DNA from: Jaenimonas drosophilae
Lineage: Eukaryota > Euglenozoa > Kinetoplastea > Trypanosomatida > Trypanosomatidae
Assembly (NCBI GenBank): GCA_030849065.1
Contig: JASAON010001516.1
Location: 1-45,488 of the forward strand
DNA length: 45,488 nt
Direction: 5' to 3'
Positions 37,839 to 45,488 of this stretch are shown in pieces. The notes below the pieces were generated by a model. That model was not told the origin of the DNA, did no database searches, and saw only the letters and a list, made by a program, of their open reading frames with translations. A program made the position numbers and the translations under genes. Position 1 is the first letter of the stretch; the number at the start of each line of letters is the position of its first letter.

Positions 37839-38771
37839 ATGGATAAACTGATTGATTGGTGGTTGGGGAAGAGTCCTGAGGAACGCACGGCGGTGCTCGC
37901 TGATCCCGCCACGACAGAGGCCCAACGTGCCAACATTGAGGCCTTGGAGCAGTACTGCCTGGACCACTGCTACGACGTCTTCGTGAAGAGCTCCCTCAGG
38001 CCACGGCCCTTCGCAGCTCATCTTCTCGGGGCCAAGTCAAGCCCGGCAACGCTATCTTCGCTCTTCCCCTTCACGAGTGTGGGTGGCCGCTACCACATCA
38101 TGAATGAGGAACGAGCAGAAGCTGTCAAGCACGCCGAACAACATCTGAGCGGTGTAGCCCAGCGACTTGGCCACTACATGAGAGGGATTCACTGGGCCCC
38201 ACACAGGGACGAGGCCTGGCGCATGGATGCCGCGCAACAGGTTGTACGTGTGCTCGTGGAGTCTGTGGTGGCGGCGATGTGCCGCCAGCGCATCCACGAG
38301 GACGTTGAGGCGCAAGAACGCGCAGACAATCAAAGCAGCAAACGCAAGCTCAAGCTGTCGCTGGCACAAGGTGCGTCTGCCGCAGGACAGAATCAGGATG
38401 GACGAGCAGCTGCTCTCCATCCCGGGTTGGCACCGCGGCCCATCGCCGCGCATCTGCGCGAGGTGCGCGGGTGGATAGGCATGTGGGAGCTCCTTGGCGC
38501 AAATGGGCTTGGACAGCCTACCTCAGCCACCAGTGGGGAGGGCGAGGCAGCGCATCATCATCATCACCATCCCGTTCGTCGCGGTACTGTACTTCCATGG
38601 ACAGAACTTCGAGAGCGTCTTCAAGCACAGACCCCCAGCCATGCGGGGAATAGTGGGGATCATGCGCCATCCTCGTCCTCATCGGTGCTGGCGTCGGCGC
38701 GCATCACGGCGCGGGACGTTCGCTTCGCCATTGCGCATCTCGACACGCACGGCGCGTCTTATGGAGCATGA
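37839..38771 (+). CDS. unknown protein, possible split histone fold, 310 aa
   Basis: First ATG of the frame after the likely splice site. Two pieces resemble parts of a histone fold of the H4/TAF6 kind. Residues 130-160 (DAAQQVVRVLVESVVAAMCR and onward) look like the long central helix, and residues 289-310 (ITARDVRFAIAHLDTHGASY then GA) look like the short strand-helix and tail of H4 (VTAxDVxxALxxxxxxLYGF). About 130 residues of low complexity, including six His in a row (239-244), separate them. This would be an unusually large insertion, so the idea is tentative. The N-terminal 60 residues carry Trp, Cys and charged residues and are otherwise unassigned. No membrane segment. If real, it could be a transcription-complex or kinetochore subunit. 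Confidence 0.6.
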   Translation: MDKLIDWWLGKSPEERTAVLADPATTEAQRANIEALEQYCLDHCYDVFVKSSLRPRPFAAHLLGAKSSPATLSSLFPFTSVGGRYHIMNEERAEAVKHAEQHLSGVAQRLGHYMRGIHWAPHRDEAWRMDAAQQVVRVLVESVVAAMCRQRIHEDVEAQERADNQSSKRKLKLSLAQGASAAGQNQDGRAAALHPGLAPRPIAAHLREVRGWIGMWELLGANGLGQPTSATSGEGEAAHHHHHHPVRRGTVLPWTELRERLQAQTPSHAGNSGDHAPSSSSSVLASARITARDVRFAIAHLDTHGASYGA

Positions 38772-38860
38772 GCTCAAGAGATGCACTGTACTCCCAGTCC
38801 CTCCTTCCTTTGGTGTGGGTTCTCGTGGTCTGCACCTTTGCTCCTCCACGCAACCTCCAC

Positions 38861-38890
38861 TCTTTCCTCGCCACTCTTCTTGTGATTTAG
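38861..38890 (+). promoter_or_regulatory. putative trans-splice acceptor for glycosyltransferase-like gene
   Basis: Tract TCTTTCCTCGCCACTCTTCT with the first AG at 38889-38890. 5' UTR would be 31 nt, which sets the start at ATG 38922. Confidence 0.5.
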
Positions 38891-38921
38891 TCATATCTGT
38901 GTGTACCTGGTTCGTTGGCTC

Positions 38922-39851
38922 ATGTCTCGTGTAGCAGCCAATGAGGCCATCCAGCGGATTAGCGCGGTATGCACGATGGGAACGTTGGAGTGTGCGGCGG
39001 AACTCAGCCTCTGCTTGACAAGTCTGCGCGCCCATCATCCCTCACTGCCTATTCTCGTGGGCTGCACCACCGAGCTTCTTCAGCGCGCTTCACATGGCTC
39101 ATCCTCTCCACTTGCGCCCGCTCTGATGAATGATCGGGCCATCCGCTGGCTACCTTGTCTCGATCAGTACAACCGCATCGACCGATCCACCATGGAGCGC
39201 TCACGTGGCGTCTGGTTCCCCACGAGACACGCCGACTTCATGATGGAGAAGGCCAACTTGATGGAGCGGGCCATGATGGATGCCCCGGAAGGCTCGATGG
39301 TGGCCTTCGTGGACTGCGACATCACCTTCCTCGGACAGCTTCCGGATGTTGCACCTGGCGCCGTCGTTGCCCTCTCCCCTCACCGCATCCATGCGCAGGA
39401 TGAGGCGTGCTTTGGCAAGTACAATGGGGGGTTCCTCGCGGCATCGACGCCACAGGTTCTCTACAAGTGGCGGCAAGCCACTCAGCGGTCGCGGTACTTT
39501 GATCAAGCCTCATTGGAGGCGCTGGCCGATCTCTACGCCGCATCCAACGAGCTCTGCGTGCTTCCGCCCCAGCACAACTACGGCTTCTGGCGGCTGCAGC
39601 AGAACCCAGAGAGGGACCCCGTCCGGGAAGTTCAGCGCTTTTCGATTCACGAAGCGACGAGCGGATCGGCAATCTTCTACGATGGACTTCCGCTACGCTC
39701 CATTCACACCCACTTCTTTTTATATGGATCGGATCGGCGGCGGAGGGATGTGGTGCTCTTCAACGCTCTCGTGGCACGGTGGCTTCAGCGGTGCGCATCA
39801 ACGAACGAGCGATACCGCGCCGCGGTTGGGCCGCTTCTCCGCCATGATTGA
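38922..39851 (+). CDS. GT-A-type glycosyltransferase-like protein, 309 aa
   Basis: The pattern is that of nucleotide-sugar transferases with a GT-A fold. Near the N-terminus, AVCTMGTLECAAELSLCLTS and LPILVGCT look like the first Rossmann-type strands and helix. RGVWFPTRHADFMMEKANLM gives the helix before the acidic motif. VAFVDCDITFLG at residues 128-138 carries a DxD (131-133) that in such enzymes binds the metal-nucleotide. Then KYNGGFLAAS, close to the NxGxxxxs acceptor-side strand, and a late HTHFFLY His. There is no N-terminal membrane anchor or signal peptide, so it would be cytosolic unless the start is wrong. The family number and sugar cannot be given from sequence alone. The gene is followed by the retroelement relic. 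Confidence 0.7.
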   Translation: MSRVAANEAIQRISAVCTMGTLECAAELSLCLTSLRAHHPSLPILVGCTTELLQRASHGSSSPLAPALMNDRAIRWLPCLDQYNRIDRSTMERSRGVWFPTRHADFMMEKANLMERAMMDAPEGSMVAFVDCDITFLGQLPDVAPGAVVALSPHRIHAQDEACFGKYNGGFLAASTPQVLYKWRQATQRSRYFDQASLEALADLYAASNELCVLPPQHNYGFWRLQQNPERDPVREVQRFSIHEATSGSAIFYDGLPLRSIHTHFFLYGSDRRRRDVVLFNALVARWLQRCASTNERYRAAVGPLLRHD

Positions 39852-40609
39852 TCGCGAATGTTGTCGGGATGGGGAGAAAATGGGGGGCAGCAACAGAAAG
39901 ATGCATCCTGCACACCATCGCACGAACATACACGCGCTCTTTTCACAAACCGCAAGCAGATTAGAATGAAGACCATGACAAAATGATGTGATGCTCTCAT
40001 ACCCCCGCACATTGTGGATGATTCGCCCGTCGTGTCGTTTCGAGCGTTGACCACACCTTGGGGGGCATGACGGTGTGGGTTGTGCGGTACATTGGTGTTG
40101 GTTTTCCTTGCCTTCACCCTTTTTTCACGCTTGTTGCAGTGGTGTTCCATGGTGGAAAGATGTTGCTCTCGTATTCTACTGGAAAACGTTTCAATCCTTG
40201 CTGCGCGCGCTTCCACCGTGCTTCGAGTTATTCTTATTGCAGGTTGCGGCGTGTGGCATCTGCATGGTGCAAAACTCGTTAGTCCAGTGAAATGGACGTG
40301 TTGTTGCGATGGTTTTTTTAAAATGGGAGATTGAGAAGAAATGATGGAACATGCGGTTTGTAGTGGTTTTTGTTGGATATCGGGCTCACGTTTTCGATCG
40401 GTGGTTTACTACTATCGGTTTGGGGTGATAGCCGATGGATAAAGGTGGCGAGATGAATGTGTGGGTGTGAACGTCTGCCACACGCAGTTGTTGGTGCATG
40501 AGGATAGTCTCTCTTTGTTCGGCCGTCGCTGAAGCCCCTATTATAGCCTTCCTCTGTCTGTTATTCGTGGACGTCTTTGGAACGCATGGTGGGGGTACAT
40601 ATTCGGTTT

Positions 40610-40623
40610 GGGGGGGGGGGGGG
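40610..40623 (+). repeat. homopolymer G14
   Basis: Uninterrupted run of fourteen G in the presumed 3' flank of the retroelement. Confidence 0.9.
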
Positions 40624-40923
40624 TTGTGTTTACATCCTGTCAGCTCACAAAGTGCATCTTCACGGATTGGGCTGCACGGTGGAGGAGAAGATGGAGGGTT
40701 ACGGCCCGAAACGGAAGGAACGTTGGCCCGCTTGTGCGTTCATTTTTTTCATGGGGAATCGGTGTTGGAATGCCTTGGCCTTGGCACCACGGAGTTTGCT
40801 GACTAGCCGCAGCCAAGTTTGCGATTCTCTCTCCCTGACTTGTGGCCCCTCAAGAGTAGTAGCACACACATTGAAAAACCTGCCTTTGCATGTACTCCGA
40901 GACTTGTCACGCACCGGAACCAT

Positions 40924-40935
40924 CCCCCCCCCCCC
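40924..40935 (+). repeat. homopolymer C12
   Basis: Uninterrupted run of twelve C about 200 bases from the end of the RNase H reading. Confidence 0.9.
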
Positions 40936-41130
40936 AACTATTGCCACTCTAAATTATGCAGAGTATGTAGAGCGGGAGAAGAATGCAATAATTCAGCTGG
41001 ACTTCTGAGCGTGTTGCGCTTACTGTTCTACGCATATCACATTGCCTCACTATCGTTTCGGTTCCTTTGGTTGTGGCTTTGCCTCCTCCCCACAGGTAGT
41101 GGCTGTTGCCTACTCTGTGCGTGGTCCGTC

Positions 41131-41698
41131 CTACTGTTGGGCGGTTTGTGGGTCTTGGTCTAGGAGTCGGCATCTTGTGCCGATCAACAGGGGAAGTGTT
41201 TCTTGCCAGGTACGGTCTACCTGTTCCCCCAACCCTGCGTGACAGGGGGGGTCTGCTGGGTTTAGCTCACCCTGAACGTGAAAGAAGGCTACTTCCAGTC
41301 TCCTGGTTTCTCTAATTTCATTCACGTAGTCGAAGAGTTTGTTGAGCGTTTATCCGCGACCTACTCCTCCGAAACCGTTGAGTTTCCTCTGTGCTCTCAT
41401 GATGGGCTCGTGGTCGGTTACCAGGGCTATCTGAGGCCCACCCCCTGTCCAGCAAGTGTCTTAGGGTGAGCCATGCGGCTCTCGGTTCGGCGTGCGCTGA
41501 GTGTTGGGCTTGAAACCTGAACTCGGGCACGTTCCTGTCACGTGGGTCGTCGTACATCCGCCTCTCCGTGGAGTCGTGCACCCATTGCTGCTGATTCTTT
41601 GTTAGCAGTCCGTCTGATTGTCTCTGCACCAGTGCTCCCCAACCTGCAGCGGAGGCGTCGGCGTAGATGATGTGCTCATACTCAGAGTCGCAATACAA
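41131..41698 (-). pseudogene. RNase H domain of the retroelement, frameshifted
   Basis: IIYADASAAGWGALVQ carries the first Asp (41657-41659). HAEPRAAWL carries the Glu (41486-41488). The third acidic residue is in VTDHEP (Asp 41413-41415) but in another phase, so an indel lies between 41486 and 41415. The C-terminal end, VAFFHVQGELNPADPPC, is the typical NPAD closing motif of retroelement RNase H. One TAA (41350-41352) interrupts the last part; the final stop is at 41131-41133. Confidence 0.85.
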
Positions 41699-42969
41699 GA
41701 GGTGTCACTCATCAGCAATTTGCCACCATTCGTTGCGCGACAAGATGTCGCAAATCCCGTCCAGCTGTTGGTGGACCAGCGGGTCGAGTTCTTCGATTGG
41801 GTTGTCCCAGTCCGAGCCCATGTTTACCCGTCGGCAAAAGGCTCGGTGCGCTCGCATGAGTCTGAACTTGCGTGCTGGGTCTGGGCTTAAGCGAGTGGTG
41901 TGTGTGGCGCACATCACGAGTGATACTGCCGATACGAAGTTTCGGTGGCTGAACTGCTCGGTTTGTCATGGCAAGTTTAGTTTTGCCACTGTTTTCGTGG
42001 AGATTCTCACTACGCGTTCGCAGCCGGTCCACGCGTATTCCTCTCCCAGGAACGTGTCATTTTTCATTGCCATGCTCAGCATTTATTCGTCTCCCATTTG
42101 CGCGATGGTTTCCCTGTCAGGCGAGGTCATCAGGTTTGCGGTGCGGATTCGTTGGGTGATTTCGCGCACGACTGCCAGAAATTCCTTCTCCTGACTTTCC
42201 CTTGCCGCTACCAGGATGTTGTCAATCATTGTGTGTGGATTGCTACAGGCGTGTGCTGATGTCCGCAGTGACGCTCGTGACGGCTTGGCCCACGGCGACG
42301 CTCCATCTTGCGCCGGTGGGGAGGGTTTTTAGCCCCTGTAGTAGCGGTTTCTTCTCACCGGGAAAACAAAGAAATTTCGTAGGTTTTCTGGTAGTGGGAC
42401 GGAGTCATAGAAAGCTTCGAAGTCGATGTGTAGCATGTACTTGCATCGCCTGAGGGATTGTCTTATCTGCAGCCTACTAGAGTGTGTTAGCTTGGGAAGA
42501 TGCCGGTCTGTGATTGCTGCGTTCAGGGCGGGTTCCGTGATGATGCGTCGGCGGCGTTTGTGTTCATACGTGTAGAAGACGCCGACGCCGAATACTCCTG
42601 CCAGGAGTTTCTTCCTGGTGAGCTGCCCTTCCTCGCAGGGTTCAAACTATCCCATTTCCACCGCCGGTTGCAGGTCTTCCTCCGACAGCTGCGTTGGTTT
42701 TGGACTGCCAGGTAAATGGTAATGCTTGAAGAGATCCGGGTCGAAAACTTCTGGACGGCTTCGAGGAGTTCTCTTGATGCGTTTGTCGCCGTTGGGAGCG
42801 CTCGGACTGCTTCCATGTTCAGCAGGGTGGTTGTTTTCAGGTGGAGCGGCTGTTGTTGTTTGGGGTGTAGTGCTTCCACGGTCACCGGGAGCCCCCTCAG
42901 TCTCTGGATTTCCGCTTACAGCTCTTCTGCTTTGATGCCGAGATCCTTCGCCTTGGGGGGCTCTCTGGC
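41699..42969 (-). pseudogene. reverse transcriptase, frameshifted
   Basis: Motif A is clear, HIDFEAFYDSVPL with Asp at 42422-42424, after a conserved RRRIITEPALNAAI block. Motif B, LPTGARWSVAVGQAV (about 42279-42323), is in a different phase from A. The YxDD position reads MIDN at 42218-42229, again in the phase of motif A, so two compensating indels lie around motif B. Downstream thumb-like sequence runs through two stops to the RNase H. The upstream part in a third phase reads AEIQRLRGLPVTVEALHP. Confidence 0.8.
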
Positions 42970-43164
42970 CTAATCGGTCGACTCGGGGTGGAGCAGGGCG
43001 GCGCTGTCCCGTGCGGCTGCGGCCTCCGCCGTCAGTGGGAGGCCATCTCCGAGGTATCTGCGCAAGGTTGTCACCCTCGTGTGGCCTGTCATCGCCATGA
43101 GGTCCTTCTCGCCCACCCCTTGTNAGTGTTGTGGTTGAACTGGTGCGTGATAAAACATGGGCAC
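42970..43164 (-). pseudogene. tyrosine recombinase, C-terminal fragment
   Basis: The frame reads QGVGEKDLMAMTGHTRVTTL then RRYLG. GH (box with the late His) and the Tyr at 43054-43056 nine residues later fit the end of the tyrosine-recombinase catalytic domain. The upstream HxxR box and the N-terminal Arg are not found; the reading decays near the N at 43124. The ORF ends at TAG 42970-42972 or nearby in the same phase. Confidence 0.75.
43124..43124. other. single ambiguous base (N) inside the recombinase fragment
   Basis: The second unresolved base of the window. Sequence on its right no longer reads as recombinase in any phase, so it may mark a contig join or the edge of the element. Confidence 0.6.
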
Positions 43165-43717
43165 ATGGTATTCCCATGAGACATGACTTCAACTCCATTT
43201 CTTATGCATTTGAATTTGGTTGAAACCATTCATGGACAATCGGGACGGATGCACCGATGTAGAGAATCTGTTTCCGGATGTGATTATTCTTTTGTTTGTG
43301 GGATTGCTGTGTGTGGTGAGACAAACGGTTAACCGAGGATGAGTGTTATCGCGGTGGATCTCTACTTGATATGAGCTGCGGTAGTGCATCTGGTTATGGT
43401 CAGTTATTTTTGCTTACTTGGGAAGACGATCCTTTGGGCCTGACTGTGCTTAGAAGGGTCGTTTCATCCTCATTTAACTCCTTATTGTTTGTGGTATGTG
43501 TGCATGACTTTGCCGTTCGATAAGCAATTGTTGCATTTGCAGTGTTCCAATGCGTTGTGCCACGTACGCATTTCGTGTGATTCTTGTAGAAGATTGTGTT
43601 ACCCTACCTGGCTCTGAGCGGAGCTTATTCTCCATTCTTTATTCCTTATTGGGTTGTTCAGGCCATTTTTGGAAGGTATTCTGAAGAGAGTCGAAGAAGA
43701 AAGTAGAGCTAGTGCCA
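43165..43717 (+). other. region between retroelement and MRT4
   Basis: About 550 bases, visibly richer in A+T than the sequence to the left. On the minus strand near 43151-43174 a short reading GIPCAHVL resembles a SWIM-type zinc-finger end, without a supporting ORF. Otherwise UTR-like. Confidence 0.5.
43625..43661 (+). promoter_or_regulatory. putative trans-splice acceptor for MRT4
   Basis: Tract TTATTCTCCATTCTTTATTC with the first AG at 43660-43661. 5' UTR would be 56 nt. Confidence 0.45.
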
Positions 43718-44386
43718 ATGCCCAAGTCAAAGCGTTCAAAGGTAGTGCCTCTCACGAAAACACAGGCAAAGACGCGCGAGGACAAGGACCGGCTGATTGA
43801 GCGGATCCGTGAGGCATTGGATGAATTCTCGGACGTCTATACGGTGCAGCTACACAACGTACGAACCAACATTCTGCAGCAGATTCGAGAGGAGCGCAGC
43901 GGCGACAGCAAGCTTTTCCTGGGAAACAATAAGCTGATGATGGTTGGACTTGGTCGTGACGAGGAGAGCGCGCAACGTGAGAACCTGCACAAACTTACCC
44001 CCTTTCTGACTGGGCTCTGTGGACTGTTCTTCACTAACCTGGATAAGGCATCTGTGAAGAAGTACTTCGCACGTGATTGGGAAAAGACCTTTGCACGATC
44101 TGGGCAGGTTGCCACGGAGAGGTTAGAGCTGCCAGCAGGTCCTCTTCCGCGGTTCCCCCACAGCATGTTTGATCATCTCGCCAAGCTGGGGCTGCCCATT
44201 AAGTTGGACAAGGGTGTTATTACTCTGCTGCAGGACACCACTGTCTGCGAGGTGGGGGATGTGCTCAGCACGGAAGCCGCGCAGCTTCTCAAGCTGTTTG
44301 GACTTGAGCTGGCAGAGTTCCGCATTGAACTTACGGCTCATTGGGCCAATGGGGTGGCGAAGAAGATCAGTGCCACTGGAAAGTAG
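43718..44386 (+). CDS. MRT4: mRNA turnover protein 4 / ribosome assembly factor MRT4
   Basis: MRT4 is a nucleolar paralogue of ribosomal stalk protein P0; it occupies the P0 site on pre-60S particles until P0 replaces it. The N-terminus MPKSKRSKVVPLTKT is the family signature, followed by the L10-like domain (RTNILQQIREERSGDSKLFL, GNNKLMMVGLGRDEES) and the LTGLCGLFFTN block. The inserted second domain follows with GPLPRFPHSMFDHLAKLGLP, and the closing helix has EAAQLLKLFGLELAEFRI. Length 222 aa is normal and the acidic P0 tail is absent, which separates MRT4 from P0. ATG 43718 is used; the codon two before it is GTG and not a start. Codon use here looks less G+C-rich than in genes left of the retroelement. 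Confidence 0.96.
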   Translation: MPKSKRSKVVPLTKTQAKTREDKDRLIERIREALDEFSDVYTVQLHNVRTNILQQIREERSGDSKLFLGNNKLMMVGLGRDEESAQRENLHKLTPFLTGLCGLFFTNLDKASVKKYFARDWEKTFARSGQVATERLELPAGPLPRFPHSMFDHLAKLGLPIKLDKGVITLLQDTTVCEVGDVLSTEAAQLLKLFGLELAEFRIELTAHWANGVAKKISATGK

Positions 44387-45355
44387 TGCAGGACCCCGCT
44401 ACCACGACCGCAACCCAACCGCCTAACCATCGTACGCCGTCATTCCTCTTTCCATAGCAAGAAAGAGCTGAGTGCAGAGCCGCTGACTCCACGTTCAGGC
44501 TTTGGTGGCGATGTGTCTTGTTTTGTGTGTCGTTACGTACGCCAAAAAAAAAAGCATTAACTAAATGGAACTGACCGACTAAAAGCAATCTGAAATGAGC
44601 GAGTTCGATTCTTCCACTCCAGATTCTTCATGTGCGTGACAACGTGCGTGGAGGCGGGGGGGGGGAAGGTACGTGTTGGCTCAGAGCATTCTCCAAGATC
44701 ATGCTTCTAGCATCTCCATGCGCTCCTATTCTCTTCCTCGCTTTTCCCTCTCTTTCGTTTGTTTGTGCCATGCACTGCTTGTTGCGCAGGACTAAGTCCA
44801 ATAAGTGGGTGACTAAGAAAACCTGCAGGGTCCTTCATTCTCTCAGAGAAAAAAACAACAAACTGAAAAGCACGAATGGAGGTGCCCATCGCCTTTTCCT
44901 GATGTGCCGGCCATTTCAGCTGACTGCGCTGCCCACAACAGCTGCACTAATACCACTGTGGTGACTGTGGTAACAAACGAGCACCAAACACCTCATGAAT
45001 ATACATTATAAGCATTGTACGCCACCCTCTGTGCGTGGGTCTACTCCCGGCGTTGTGGCTGAGTGGGCCTGCCACGAAAGTGGGTATCTTCGCGGTACGT
45101 CCACGATACCTTCACTGTTGTCAAGCTGCTGACCGGTTCCGTTTTGCCCTCTCCTGATTCATCCAGTCTGTCGTGACCTGTACACCTGACATTGTCGTAC
45201 CTCATCTTCCTCCTTCACCTGTGACATAGCAAAATACTCTGTCTCATCTCCTATCATGTTACTTTCTCAAACGAGAGAACTTTTTCTGGTTTAGCGTAGC
45301 CACCGCTGTGAGCCATTCTGTGCGACATACCTCCTCGTCGAGCTCTCTTGGCGAC
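44387..45355 (+). other. intergenic region, no gene seen
   Basis: About 970 bases with a G10 run at 44656-44665 and an A-run near 44544. A tRNA-like box A lies at 45055-45066 but no matching box B (see rejected list). No supported ORF. Confidence 0.55.
45278..45294 (+). promoter_or_regulatory. putative trans-splice acceptor for the last gene
   Basis: GAACTTTTTCTGGTTTAG with AG at 45293-45294. 5' UTR would be 61 nt. Confidence 0.4.
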
Positions 45356-45488
45356 ATGAGTAACATTGAGGAAAGATATGTGCGGAAAGGATTGTCTTTC
45401 AGCCTGTGGAAGCGCAATGTTGCAGTTTCCGTCTTGGCAATGATTGCTGTGGTTGGGATTGTGACGGTGTCGTGGAGTGGTGGTGAGG
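45356..45488 (+). CDS. start of a membrane-anchored protein, 3' partial
   Basis: ATG 45356 opens a frame that runs off the window after 44 codons. It begins MSNIEERYVRKGLSFSLWKR and then has one hydrophobic span of about 18 residues (VAVSVLAMIAVVGIVTVSW). A short basic N-terminus before a single span suggests an uncleaved signal anchor or a small organelle-membrane protein. Codons are noticeably A+T-richer than in the genes at the left. Product not recognised. Confidence 0.55.
   Translation, partial: MSNIEERYVRKGLSFSLWKRNVAVSVLAMIAVVGIVTVSWSGGE

Larger units (their letters stand above)
39852..41130 (+). other. non-coding region between the glycosyltransferase gene and the retroelement
   Basis: About 1.28 kb without a supported gene. 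It holds G14 at 40610-40623 and C12 at 40924-40935. Part is probably the retroelement's 3' non-coding end, since the element's reading frame stops at 41131 on the minus strand; the element boundary cannot be placed by eye. Confidence 0.5.
41131..43164 (-). mobile_element. decayed tyrosine-recombinase (VIPER/TATE-like) retroelement, 5' truncated
   Basis: Minus strand, antisense to all genes. In order: a tyrosine-recombinase tail, a reverse transcriptase and an RNase H. A recombinase placed before RT-RNase H is the arrangement described for kinetoplastid VIPER elements, relatives of DIRS elements that integrate by tyrosine recombinase in place of an integrase. The reading changes phase at least three times and meets five stops: TAG 42647-42649, TAA 42083-42085, TGA 41966-41968, TGA 41705-41707 and TAA 41350-41352. 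Most of the recombinase and any gag are missing from the 5' side. An N at 43124 lies inside the recombinase part. The element is therefore dead. Terminal repeats were not found by eye. Confidence 0.85.

Noticed and set aside
41705..41968. TGA read as Trp (reassigned code) because the retroelement reads through with Trp at TGA
   Set aside because: Several host genes (for example at 4009, 25956, 32952 and 39851) end in TGA at sensible places, so the stops in the element reflect decay.
44599..44620. GAGTTCGATTC, like a tRNA T-loop
   Set aside because: No matching stem around it, and no D-arm or anticodon arm upstream.
44632..44964. 110-codon ORF on + between MRT4 and the last gene
   Set aside because: Begins at GTG, crosses a G10 run, and has no splice-type tract or recognisable sequence.
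45053..45140. tRNA-like box A (TGGCTGAGTGGG) suggesting a tRNA gene
   Set aside because: No box B (GGTTCGAxTCC) at the right distance; the nearest GGTTC is too far and does not continue correctly, and no acceptor stem pairs.

Overview
The window looks like nuclear DNA of a kinetoplastid flagellate, most likely a trypanosomatid. All 18 recognised protein genes lie on the + strand. They are intronless, closely spaced, and each preceded by a pyrimidine-rich tract and an AG that could be a spliced-leader acceptor. This is the layout of a kinetoplastid polycistronic unit. TAA, TAG and TGA are all used as stops, so the code is standard. Coding DNA is G+C-rich with many Ser, Ala and Gln runs, and intergenic DNA is full of CA, GT and CAT microsatellites and poly-C runs. 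A decayed tyrosine-recombinase retroelement of the VIPER/TATE kind fits the same group. The exact genus cannot be read from the sequence.

Layout from left to right. A 5'-cut NIF/FCP1-like (HAD, Tim50-like) gene comes first, then a protein of unknown function and a large coiled-coil leucine-rich-repeat protein. Next is a tandem pair of paralogues sharing Cys-rich modules: a short one (8825-9730) and a very long one (11825-16760) swollen by Glu/Ala/Lys repeats and broken by a single N. Then follow a large dual-specificity-type phosphatase, a UvrD-like helicase, a peptidase E-like S51 peptidase, an ARM-like protein, a DH-PH exchange factor (RhoGEF), a DHHC palmitoyltransferase, a 2-phosphoglycerate-kinase-like P-loop kinase, TYW3, prefoldin subunit 2, a protein with a possible histone-fold-like tail, and a glycosyltransferase-like protein.

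From about 41.1 to 43.2 kb, antisense to every gene, lies the retroelement relic: recombinase tail, reverse transcriptase, then RNase H. It carries at least three frame changes and five stops. Beyond it are MRT4 (ribosome assembly) and the start of a membrane-anchored protein cut by the window end. Codons there look less G+C-rich.

The neighbours do not form a pathway. As usual in kinetoplastids they share a transcription unit, not a function: tRNA modification, ribosome assembly, protein folding, lipid modification, DNA repair and signalling are mixed. The main points of interest are the Cys-module paralogues with their expanding repeats, the decayed antisense retroelement, the DH-PH protein, and the possible split histone fold.
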